This document shows positions 1-5,548 of a DNA stretch of 7,881 nt, piece by piece. The number at the start of each line of letters is the position of its first letter. Within the stretch, counting starts at the first letter, position 1. The DNA comes from an uncultured Streptomyces sp. (GTDB lineage: Bacteria; Actinomycetota; Actinomycetes; Streptomycetales; Streptomycetaceae). The stretch is taken from positions 1 to 7,881 of the forward strand of contig CAMLJW010000236.1 of the NCBI GenBank assembly GCA_946480485.1. The letters run 5' to 3'. Under the pieces are notes generated by a model. The model did no database searches. It had not been told where the DNA came from and saw only the letters and a list, made by a program, of their open reading frames with translations. The position numbers and the translations under genes are program-made.

Positions 1-2
1 CG

Positions 3-56
3 AGTGGGCCCGGCGCGGGCGACATCCTCGCCGTCGTCCAGCGCGAAACGACGTAA
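3..56 (+). CDS. possible 3' end of a plus-strand gene entering from the left
   Basis: A frame open from the window edge reads ...GPGAGDILAVVQRETT and ends at TAA. Fifteen of its 17 sense codons end in G or C, as real genes here do. I do not recognise the family from 17 residues. A competing plus frame runs open from position 1 to TAG at 178-180 and contains ATG at 64, reading MAWVLVVEVAAARPELERLG and onward for 38 residues. That frame has no good ribosome binding site and weaker codon bias. Either could be the true tail, and a frameshift joining them cannot be excluded. The gene would converge on the minus-strand CBS gene ending at 210. Confidence 0.3.
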   Translation, partial: SGPGAGDILAVVQRETT

Positions 57-209
57 GCGGCTGATGGCTTGGGTGCTTGTGGTCGAGGTCGCCGCCGCAA
101 GGCCGGAGCTGGAGCGTCTGGGCAGACGGATCGACGCCGAGGTGTGCCGGGAGATCCCGCGTGCTTCCGGCTTCGAGTAGTCGGCACACGCGCGAGCTTC
201 ACGAAGCGG

Positions 210-710
210 TCACGTAGTGCTCAACGCCCCTGCAGCGCCCAGCAGTTCGTGCAGGAGGTGCGAGGCCGTGATCACGCCCAGCAGGCGGGTGCTGTCCTGC
301 TCCCAGCCGCCCGGTCCGGCTTTGACCTTCTCCGCTACCGCCACCAGCGGGCTGCGTACCTGCGCCATCAGCGCGGCCACCTCCAGCGCGGTGTCGTCCG
401 GGTCGGCAACCGGCGGCGGGGCCGCCTTACTGGACAGACAGTCCCCGACACGGCGGCCGGCCAGCGCCTGGCAGAGCCGGTCGGCGTGCTTCTCGTCGAC
501 GACGGCGGCGAGGGCCGGGTCTTCGACGACGTAGGCCGGCACCAGCACTTTGATCATCTGGGAGGCGGGAAGGATCGCCTTCGGCTCGCCCCGCTCGTCG
601 AGCACCAGCAGGCCCGGCAGCTTGTGCTCGGCCATGAGCCGGGCAGCGTCCATGGCGTCGCTGTCGACGCTCACCGTTTCGTATTCGACCGCCAGGTCAC
701 GAGCGCGCAC
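210..710 (-). CDS. CBS-domain pair protein
   Basis: The 166-residue soluble protein consists of two CBS motifs, a fold that usually binds adenine nucleotides and controls a partner enzyme or transporter. The first spans about residues 1-60 (RARDLAVEYETVSVDSDAMD, then AARLMAEHKLPGLLVLDERG, then ILPASQMIKVLVP). The second spans about 85-157 (RRVGDCLSS, DDTALEVAALMAQVRSPLVA, RLLGVITASHLLHELLG). I chose the GTG at 708-710 because GAGGAG lies six bases upstream and residue 2 then begins the usual RARDLAV opening of this family. A GTG at 728 (AGGAA nine bases upstream) and an ATG at 818 are in the same frame. The ATG at 818 overlaps the end of the upstream membrane protein gene but would add an uncharacteristic tail. 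The intact gene lies in the same run as the SLC13-like permease, so regulation of a transporter is a reasonable inference. It resembles the damaged CBS gene at 2882-3208. Confidence 0.85.
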   Translation of the reverse strand: MRARDLAVEYETVSVDSDAMDAARLMAEHKLPGLLVLDERGEPKAILPASQMIKVLVPAYVVEDPALAAVVDEKHADRLCQALAGRRVGDCLSSKAAPPPVADPDDTALEVAALMAQVRSPLVAVAEKVKAGPGGWEQDSTRLLGVITASHLLHELLGAAGALSTT

Positions 711-811
711 GGCGGGCTCCTCTTCCACTGGAAATGTTCCTGTGCTCAGCGTCGTACGGTTTCGGGGCGCGGGCCAGCTCATTGACGCGGAACCACGCAG
801 CGGCCCCGAGC

Positions 812-1180
812 TCACCATGGTTGCCCGGCGCTGTCGGGTGCCTGCTCGAGTACCTGAGAGCGCACAGTCCGCCGGTAGAAGCGCTCACTGAGCTGTGATC
901 CGCCGATGAGTCCGGCGGCGAACATCAGCACGCCGACCTCCATCATCGAGCCGAAAAACGTGGCGTCCTCGGTATCCAGGCCGCTGAACCGCAGCATGGG
1001 AACCACCAGCCCGCCGATCCGGATCACCAGCAGCGCCACCCCTCTCACGCAGATGCCCCACGGGCTCGTACGACGTCGGACTCGCCGGGGTGCCCAGCCC
1101 CGCAACGAGGCGATCGCCAGAGGGAGGGCGAATGCTGACCAACCGATCAGCCATAGCCAGGGGAACAATTCACGCTCCAT
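812..1180 (-). CDS. small three-helix membrane protein, unknown function
   Basis: The 122-residue protein starts at ATG 1178-1180 (MERELFPWLWLIGWSAFALP) and ends at TGA 812-814. Hydrophobic segments lie at about residues 7-26, 44-62 and 77-95, separated by a very basic loop (APRRVRRR, residues 30-37) that should face the cytoplasm. The C-terminus (SERFYRRTVRSQ) is also basic. I do not recognise a named family and see no catalytic motif. No convincing Shine-Dalgarno sequence precedes the ATG, so it may be leaderless or start elsewhere; the frame is open far upstream. It lies downstream of a strong hairpin at 1252-1281 and about 100 bases upstream of the CBS gene. Its stop overlaps an alternative in-frame ATG (816-818) of that CBS gene, hinting at co-expression. 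Confidence 0.6.
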   Translation of the reverse strand: MERELFPWLWLIGWSAFALPLAIASLRGWAPRRVRRRTSPWGICVRGVALLVIRIGGLVVPMLRFSGLDTEDATFFGSMMEVGVLMFAAGLIGGSQLSERFYRRTVRSQVLEQAPDSAGQPW

Positions 1181-1251
1181 ATCCGGGCGCCGCCCAGCAG
1201 AGGAAGGGTTTGTGCGGCTACCGTCCCCGGCGGGTGCCGGCCCCTGGGCCA

Positions 1252-1281
1252 CGCCCGGGCGGTTCGAGGACCGTCCGGGCG
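1252..1281. terminator. strong hairpin, possible terminator
   Basis: Twelve bases at 1252-1263 (CGCCCGGGCGGT) pair with 1270-1281 (ACCGTCCGGGCG) around a six-base loop. One pair is G-U on plus-strand RNA and C-A on minus-strand RNA. It lies just past the stop of the flotillin remnant on the minus strand and before the small membrane protein gene. There is no T-tract, which is common for actinobacterial terminators. It could separate the permease transcript from the downstream genes. Confidence 0.45.
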
Positions 1282-1305
1282 CGCTGCGCCACCGGGTGTC
1301 TGCTG

Positions 1306-1530
1306 TCAGCCGGTGACTTCGATCTTTCCGTTGGCTTCGGCGGGAGCTGTGGTGGCGGGCTGTGTTCCGCCGGTCCGCTGGGTGATGTTCTTCAGCAGCT
1401 CGGCGAGGTCGACTCCGGTGGTGGAGCTGGAGTTCGACGCCCTGGGCGACGTTGTCGGCGACGGTCCGCGACAGCTGGCTCGCCCCGTGGAGATGACCGT
1501 CATCTTGTCGATGGCGCTGAGCGGCTCTGA
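1306..1530 (-). pseudogene. C-terminal remnant of a flotillin/SPFH protein, frameshifted
   Basis: Joining two minus-strand frames gives a sequence resembling the C-terminus of Streptomyces flotillin-like proteins: SAIDKMTVIST (up to about 1486), then GASQLSRTVADNVAQGVEL in the next frame (1486-1430), then SSTTGVDLAELLKNITQRTG and a tail ending NGKIEVTG at TGA 1306-1308. The two frame changes, near 1486 and 1430, compensate each other. Flotillins organise membrane microdomains, and full proteins are about 450-500 residues with an N-terminal membrane anchor and SPFH domain. Only about 70 C-terminal residues remain, because the permease stop at 1587 lies immediately upstream. The piece is therefore a fossil and not a gene. 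I have no start codon or ribosome binding site for it. The family assignment rests on remembered motif similarity. Confidence 0.6.
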
Positions 1531-1586
1531 GTGGGGGCAGCGCGCGTCGGCTGGAGAAACCCACCAGGCAGTCCGTCGCCTCCGGT

Positions 1587-2885
1587 TCAGGCCAGTGCGA
1601 AGTAGCGCAGCCATACGAACCCTGCCGACAGCGCCACGGTGACAACGGTGACGACCAGGCCGTACTTGGTGAACTGCCAGAAGGAGATGGGCTGCCGGTT
1701 GCGTTCGGCGATGCCCAGCACGACCACGTTGGCGCTCGCGCCGATCGCGGTGGCGTTGCCGCCGAGGTCGGCGCCGATGGCCAGGGCCCACCACATCACG
1801 TGGTTGCCCGAACCGCCCATCGAGTGCACAAGGTCGCTGGTGATCGGCGCCATCGTCGCGACATAGGGGATGTTGTCCACGATGCCGGACAGCACGGCCG
1901 ACGCGCTCAGCAGCAGCATCGAGCCGCCGAGTTCGTTGTCGCCGATGGCGTCGGCGAGGGACTCGGAGACCTCGCCGATGACGCCGGTCTCGATCAGACC
2001 GCCGATCATGATGAAGAGCCCGGCGAAGAACGCGAGGGTGGGCCACTCGACCTCGCCGAGGACCTCGCCTGTCTCCACGGCGGACACCGCGATCAGCAGG
2101 CCGGCGCCCAGCAGTGCGACGACACTGGGCTCGTAGTGCAGCACCGGGTGGAGCACGAAGCCGACGACGACCAGGGCGAGCACCACGAGCCCCTGGACGA
2201 GCAACCGGGGGTTCTTGATGGCCTCACGCTCCTCCAGCACCATGACCTCCTCGGCGCGTGCCTCGTCGTAGACGAAGGACTTGCGGAACAAGAACCGGCA
2301 CAGAGCGACGAGCACGACGACCAGGATCGCGGAGAGCGGGGCGAGGTGGACCAGGAAGTCGTTGAAGGTCAGGCCGGCCCGGCTGGCGATGATGATGTTG
2401 GGTGGGTCGCCGACCAGGGTCGCGATGCCGCCGATATTGGATGCGAACACCTCGGCGATCAGGAAGGGGGCGGCAGACAGCCCGAGGCGCTCGCAGACCA
2501 GCAGGGTGACCGGGGCGATGAGCAGGACCGTGGTGACATTGTCGAGCAGCGCCGAGGCCATGGCTGTGATCACGATGAGCATGACCATCACGCGGAAGGG
2601 TCTGGCCCGTGCCCGTTTCACCGACCAGATGGCCAGATACTCGAACATGCCGGTCTTCTTGAGCACGCCGACGATCATCATCATGCCCAGGAGCAGGAAG
2701 ATGACGTTCCAGTCGATGCCGCTGTGCTCGGAGAAGAAGGCCGACTTGTCATCGGTCGCGCCGATTGCCAGCATCAGCGCGGCACCGCCGAGGGCTGCCC
2801 CCACGCGGTGGATCTTCTCGCTGATGATCAGGCCATAGGTCGTGACGAAGACGACGATCGCCGCCCAGCTCTGCCAGCCGTTCAC
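1587..2885 (-). CDS. ArsB/NhaD (SLC13-like) family ion permease
   Basis: The 432-residue polytopic membrane protein belongs to the ion-transporter superfamily that includes ArsB arsenite efflux, NhaD sodium/proton antiporters and P-protein-like permeases. Visible family motifs are LLDNVTTVLLIAP (113-125), GGIATLVGDPPNIIIA (152-167) and a second-half repeat with DNIPYVATMAPI (337-348) and GGNATAIGASANVV (375-388). The paired half-repeats with DN signatures are characteristic. A loop with acidic and basic residues lies at about 200-226. Length is normal for the family. The GTG start at 2883-2885 overlaps the TGA (2882-2884) of the preceding CBS gene as GTGA, with GGAGG immediately upstream, so translation is probably coupled. 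The longer ATG form at 2948 would read through the CBS gene and is unlikely. Substrate cannot be fixed from sequence; sodium/proton exchange or oxyanion efflux are the main options. Confidence 0.9.
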   Translation of the reverse strand: MNGWQSWAAIVVFVTTYGLIISEKIHRVGAALGGAALMLAIGATDDKSAFFSEHSGIDWNVIFLLLGMMMIVGVLKKTGMFEYLAIWSVKRARARPFRVMVMLIVITAMASALLDNVTTVLLIAPVTLLVCERLGLSAAPFLIAEVFASNIGGIATLVGDPPNIIIASRAGLTFNDFLVHLAPLSAILVVVLVALCRFLFRKSFVYDEARAEEVMVLEEREAIKNPRLLVQGLVVLALVVVGFVLHPVLHYEPSVVALLGAGLLIAVSAVETGEVLGEVEWPTLAFFAGLFIMIGGLIETGVIGEVSESLADAIGDNELGGSMLLLSASAVLSGIVDNIPYVATMAPITSDLVHSMGGSGNHVMWWALAIGADLGGNATAIGASANVVVLGIAERNRQPISFWQFTKYGLVVTVVTVALSAGFVWLRYFALA

Positions 2886-3208
2886 AATCCTCCGATGAGT
2901 CGTTCCGTCAGGCGGGCATCCGTCACGGCGCCCGCCGGCCAGTGCCACGCCACGGCGGCCGTGAGCCCGACGAGTTTCTCCTGTACCTCGTCGAGGTCCC
3001 GGTCGTCGGGCCGGCCGCGAGCAGCAAATCCTCTAGCGCGTCCTCGGGCACGAGTCGTCCGACGAGCTGCGATCCGGGCACGACGGGCGTACGGCCGGTC
3101 GACGACCAGCCGTGCGCGCAGCCTGTGCTCGGCCAGCAGCGCCGTGTCGGTTGCGCCGGCGTCGGTGGACACGTACGGGTAGGGCTCGGCGAATTCACGC
3201 GCCCACAT
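2882..3208 (-). pseudogene. CBS-domain gene damaged by two opposing frameshifts
   Basis: From ATG 3206-3208 the first frame reads MWAREFAEPYPYVSTDAG and continues to LVVDRPYA, a CBS opening. Family similarity then continues one frame over, at 3084-3010 (VVPGSQLVGRLVPEDALEDL, then LLAAG), and returns to the first frame with DDRDLDEVQEKLVGLTAA. It ends AVTDARLTERLIGGL at TGA 2882-2884. The shifts lie near 3085 (one extra base) and about 3000-3010 (about one base lost). Compared with the intact CBS gene at 210-710, several short in-frame segments and most of the second CBS core are missing. A strong AGGAGG lies six bases before the ATG, inside the 3' end of the antiporter gene, and the gene overlaps that gene by 14 bases. 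The nominal 108-residue frame is still open and still ends in the coupled GTGA junction with the permease. It could be a decayed regulator or an intact gene with sequencing errors, although the missing segments favour decay. Confidence 0.7.
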
Positions 3209-4430
3209 GGCCGGCCTCCTTGGTGGTACGGGGCGCTTCGTCGCCGCCGGGTACGCCGGCGAGGTTCTCGACGTCGAAGAGCCGGGCGATCGGAACGTCG
3301 GTGGAGCTGTGCGCGGTGATCGAAAAGGCGATGCACACGGCGATCAGCGTGAAAGCCTCCTCGCCCTGCGGAATCCCGGCCTGCAGCACCAGCAGCCCGT
3401 ACACCACCGACGCGAAGCCCTTCGGCCCGAACCAGGCCGCCACCAGCTTCTCCTGCCGGGTGAACCGCGTGCCCAGGAGTGACAGCAGCAGCGACGCCGG
3501 CCGGATCAGCACGATCGCCAGGATGACCACGACATAGCCGCCGAAGGACAGGTCTCCGAACAGCTGCGGGGTGAGCAGGGCGCCGAAGACCAGCAGCGCC
3601 GCGAACTTCGCCAGCTCCGCCAACGCCTCGCCGAGCGGCTCGAACGCCTCCTTCGCCTCCAGTGAGCGTGCGGTGAGCACCGCACCTGCGGAGAACGCGG
3701 CGAGGTAGGGGTTGGCGTGCGTCAGGTGGCACGTCGCGTACAGGATCACGCCGATCGCCAGCGGCAGCAGCGGCTGCAGCTTGGGCTCGGCGCCCAGCAG
3801 CCGGAACCGCACGAGTTCGATCACCACGAACGGCAGGACCACACCGAACACCAGCCCGAGGACCAGCTCGAGCGCGATCTTCCCCAGCGACGCCTCGGCG
3901 TGCCCGGAGGTCGGCCCCGCGGCAGCGATCAGGACGAGCACGACCGGCAGAGCGAGCCCGTCGTTGATGCCGCTCTCCACGTTCAGCAGCTGCCGCAGCT
4001 TCGCCGGGACTTCCTTGCGCCCGACGATCGCCGAGGCGAACACCGGGTCGGTGGGCGCCAGCACGGAGCCGACCAGGAACGAGGTCGTCCAGTCCAGGCC
4101 CACCAGGTAGTGCGTGATCAGGGCCATTCCGACGAACGCGAGCGGCATGCCGAGTCCGAGGGCGCGGGCCGGGTTGCGCCAGTTGGCGCGCAGCTTGGGG
4201 AAGGACACGTGCATGCCGTCGGTGAAAAGCACCGCGAACAGCGCCAGGTCGGCCGTCACGGACACGATCTCGCTGTCGGGTGTGATGTGGATCAGCCCCA
4301 GGAAACCGTCGCTGACGAGAGCCCCGCCGACAAGGAAGAGGAAGGACGTCGACAGCACGGTCCGGGCGGCCAGACCTGAAAGCAGCACCGCGATGAGCAG
4401 CGCCACCCCGAAGACCACGACGAGCACCAT
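3195..4430 (-). CDS. NhaP-type cation/proton antiporter
   Basis: The 411-residue integral membrane protein belongs to the monovalent cation:proton antiporter superfamily (CPA1/NhaP type), exchanging sodium or potassium for protons across the cytoplasmic membrane. The N-terminus is hydrophobic from residue 1. Diagnostic motifs are LAPTDPVFASAIVGRKEVP (124-142), the ion-binding ESGINDGLALP (152-162), a conserved Arg-Pro in LIRPASLLLSLLG (308-320) and AWFGPKGFASVVYGLLVLQ (332-350). About 11-12 helices are apparent. The tail after about residue 385 is short and hydrophilic, without a TrkA-C domain. Its last codons carry the ribosome binding site of the overlapping CBS gene, so antiporter, CBS remnant and SLC13-like permease form one operon. 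The start is ATG 4428-4430 with only a weak ribosome binding site (AGGT directly upstream). A repeated leader element lies at 4472-4502. Confidence 0.92.
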   Translation of the reverse strand: MVLVVVFGVALLIAVLLSGLAARTVLSTSFLFLVGGALVSDGFLGLIHITPDSEIVSVTADLALFAVLFTDGMHVSFPKLRANWRNPARALGLGMPLAFVGMALITHYLVGLDWTTSFLVGSVLAPTDPVFASAIVGRKEVPAKLRQLLNVESGINDGLALPVVLVLIAAAGPTSGHAEASLGKIALELVLGLVFGVVLPFVVIELVRFRLLGAEPKLQPLLPLAIGVILYATCHLTHANPYLAAFSAGAVLTARSLEAKEAFEPLGEALAELAKFAALLVFGALLTPQLFGDLSFGGYVVVILAIVLIRPASLLLSLLGTRFTRQEKLVAAWFGPKGFASVVYGLLVLQAGIPQGEEAFTLIAVCIAFSITAHSSTDVPIARLFDVENLAGVPGGDEAPRTTKEAGHVGA

Positions 4431-4471
4431 GACCTGAACCCCCGATCAGCGAAGAGAGTTGTCCTCAAACG

Positions 4472-4502
4472 CCGACCAGGCTTCCCGGCACACCGCTGGG
4501 AA
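4472..4502 (-). promoter_or_regulatory. repeated leader element, copy A (before antiporter)
   Basis: This 31-base stretch matches 4975-5005 at 28 positions, including an unbroken 23-base core (4472-4494). On the minus strand it contains GGTGTGCCGGGAAGCC and GGTCGG. It can fold as TTCC / CAG bulge / CGG - TGTG loop - CCG / GGAA. It ends 41 bases before the antiporter ATG. It could be a leader RNA structure or a protein operator near the transcription start. I cannot match it to a named riboswitch class. Confidence 0.6.
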
Positions 4503-4507
4503 CCCTA
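4502..4507 (-). promoter_or_regulatory. candidate -10 box for the antiporter
   Basis: TAGGGT on the minus strand fits the Streptomyces TAGRRT -10 consensus and lies directly at the edge of the repeated element. A -35 match (GTCAAT, 17 bases upstream) is poor. If used, transcription would begin within the repeat, near 4495. Confidence 0.3.
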
Positions 4508-4571
4508 CACGTTCTTTACGCGGCATTGACAGGTCACCAGCTGGCACTCCGACATGCCGGACGCTGCCGGA

Positions 4572-4581
4572 TTTCCGGAAA
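4572..4581. other. 10-bp perfect palindrome TTTCCGGAAA
   Basis: TTTCCGGAAA is its own reverse complement. It lies between the end of the broken STAS gene (4600) and the antiporter promoter region. It could be a small operator or chance. Confidence 0.25.
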
Positions 4582-4599
4582 AGAGATGTCCCGGCCGGT

Positions 4600-4943
4600 C
4601 TACGTGCCGTCGTCCGCTCGGGCCGCCGGCGCGCGAGTGATGCCGATCTGGCGCAGACCGACTGTGCCCGGTCGTTCGCATGGGTGATGACCAGCTGTGT
4701 GCCGCGCGCCTAGGCGGCTCGAAGGGCCATGAGCAGCGCCCCGCAGCAGTCCGGGCTGAGGTGTTTTACGCCGCCGAGGTCGATCTCCAGGACGTCAGGC
4801 CCGGCGTCGACCATCCCGACCAGGCGTCGACCGGTCGCCTCAGCGTTGCGGGCGTTCAGGTCGACGCGCGGGCGGACCATTTCGTGAGCGCGTGGGCTGC
4901 GCGGCCTGAGCTGTCGGCGGTGGCGCAAGCGGAAGAAGTGCAT
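4600..4943 (-). pseudogene. STAS-domain (anti-sigma factor antagonist-like) gene, nonsense and frameshift
   Basis: ATG 4941-4943 has GGAG six bases upstream. It opens a 77-codon frame (MHFFRLRHRRQLRPR ... VRPRVDLNARNAEATG ... DVLEIDLGGVKHLSPDCCGA ... LLMALRAA) that ends at an amber codon, 4710-4712. Family similarity continues in frame after the stop (ARGTQLVITHANDRAQSV) and then, after a one-base shift near 4657, as LRQIGITRAPAARADDGT to TAG 4600-4602. The reconstructed protein is about 114 residues, the usual size for a free-standing STAS protein. Such proteins act in partner-switching with anti-sigma kinases, and some bind transporters. DLGGVKHLSPDC corresponds to the STAS segment that normally carries the phosphorylatable Ser/Thr. 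Two independent lesions make it non-functional as read, although a truncated peptide could still be made. The gene lies between the two copies of the 31-base repeat and immediately upstream of the antiporter. Confidence 0.7.
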
Positions 4944-4974
4944 TGGTGGCTCCGGGGCAGCAGGCGGATGTCCA

Positions 4975-5005
4975 CCGACCAGGCTTCCCGGCACACCCGT
5001 TGGAA
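4975..5005 (-). promoter_or_regulatory. repeated leader element, copy B (before STAS gene)
   Basis: This is the second copy of the element at 4472-4502, 28 of 31 bases identical and in the same orientation. It ends 31 bases before the STAS ATG. It folds as GCTTCC / AA bulge / CGG - GTGTG loop - CCG / GGAAGC, so the stem is kept while bulge and loop differ from copy A. CATATG (5007-5012) directly upstream is a possible -10. Confidence 0.6.
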
Positions 5006-5025
5006 GCATATGGGGGGCATGGCTT

Positions 5026-5046
5026 GGGTGCCTGTTCTGTGCACCC
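5026..5046. repeat. perfect inverted repeat, 6-bp arms
   Basis: GGGTGC (5026-5031) and GCACCC (5041-5046) flank nine bases, CTGTTCTGT. It lies about 20 bases upstream of repeat copy B and its possible -10, a position suited to an operator for the STAS gene. It could also be a chance hairpin. Confidence 0.35.
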
Positions 5047-5149
5047 TTGGTGGCGATCGGAATCATGTGGAGGCGTATGGAGACACCTGGCGTGGGCAAG
5101 CGCGTCGGCTCGGCCGCCGCGCGGTGAGCGCCGGCCGACGGCGGCTCCT

Positions 5150-5180
5150 CTGCCTTCTCACTTCTCGTCGCCGAAGGCAG
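5150..5180. terminator. 8-bp hairpin, possible terminator
   Basis: CTGCCTTC (5150-5157) and GAAGGCAG (5173-5180) are perfect complements around 15 bases. On the minus strand it lies 17 bases past the TGA at 5197-5199 that ends a coding-like stretch. There is no T-tract. Confidence 0.35.
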
Positions 5181-5196
5181 GCTCTGGCGGGATCGG

Positions 5197-5331
5197 TCAG
5201 GCGTGGCCGACGGCGTCCTGGTCGTCGATGGGTTCGTACGTGTCCGGCGGCACCGGCCCGCTTTCGTCCGGGCCAGGAACGTCGCCCTGTGACCGGCAGC
5301 CCGCGCCTGCCAGAACGGACCCGCGCCGACC
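5197..5331 (-). pseudogene. possible coding relic, unknown family
   Basis: The roughly 600-base gap between the STAS remnant and the SulP gene (4944-5548) holds no intact gene. It contains repeat copy B, the inverted repeat at 5026-5046, the hairpin at 5150-5180 and this relic. The relic reads RSQGDVPGPDESGPVPPDTY, then EPIDDQDAVGHA, ending at TGA 5197-5199, with acidic, non-repetitive composition and good third-position GC. The frame is closed upstream by TGA at 5332-5334 and has no ATG or GTG, so it cannot be a whole gene. Another minus frame just upstream (about 5410-5330, GITVTRRLAQNDDARAPLRD) also looks coding-like, so this may be the tail of a frameshifted gene. I do not recognise it. 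Confidence 0.25.
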
Positions 5332-5495
5332 TCACTCCGCTGGCCGCGTCTCGGAGCGGGGCCCGCGCGTCGTCGTTCTGGGCAAGGCGGCGTGTGACCG
5401 TGATCCCCACTCGCAGACCAGCTGAGGTAGGCGCACGCCGACGGCGAACTCGACGGATGCGTTGCCTGCGGCGCTGGGAGGGTGAGCCGCCGGAA

Positions 5496-5525
5496 GCCCG
5501 CAGGGTGTGGTACCTCCTCGCGGGC
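5496..5525. terminator. hairpin after the SulP gene, possible terminator
   Basis: GCCCGC (5496-5501) pairs with GCGGGC (5520-5525), extended by AGG/CCT across a one-base bulge, with an 11-base loop. On the minus strand it begins 24 bases after the SulP stop. There is no T-tract, so this is a modest candidate. Confidence 0.35.
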
Positions 5526-5548
5526 CCTCAGCTGAGCGCATGTGCTGG

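Noticed and set aside
69..785. 238-codon plus-strand frame
   Set aside because: It is antisense to the CBS gene, with shadow-type composition and no motif.
812..1645. 277-codon minus-strand frame
   Set aside because: It joins an off-frame flotillin piece and non-coding bases to the small membrane protein. Only residues from the ATG at 1180 look like one protein.
1587..2885. Arsenite efflux pump ArsB proper, forming an ars cluster with the ArsO-like gene
   Set aside because: Motifs place it in the broad ArsB/NhaD superfamily only. It is over 4.5 kb from the ArsO-like gene, and no arsR, arsC or other ars gene is visible.
1800..3182. 460-codon plus-strand frame
   Set aside because: It is antisense to the SLC13-like permease and CBS remnant, with Asp/His/Gln/Glu-rich low-complexity composition typical of a high-GC shadow.
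2923..3732. 269-codon minus-strand frame
   Set aside because: Most of it is an off-frame reading of the antiporter gene. Only its CBS-like middle (3010-3084) is meaningful and is used in the remnant.
4472..5005. Direct repeats as ends of a mobile element
   Set aside because: There is no transposase and no terminal inverted repeats. Both copies sit at matching positions before gene starts, which fits a leader element better.
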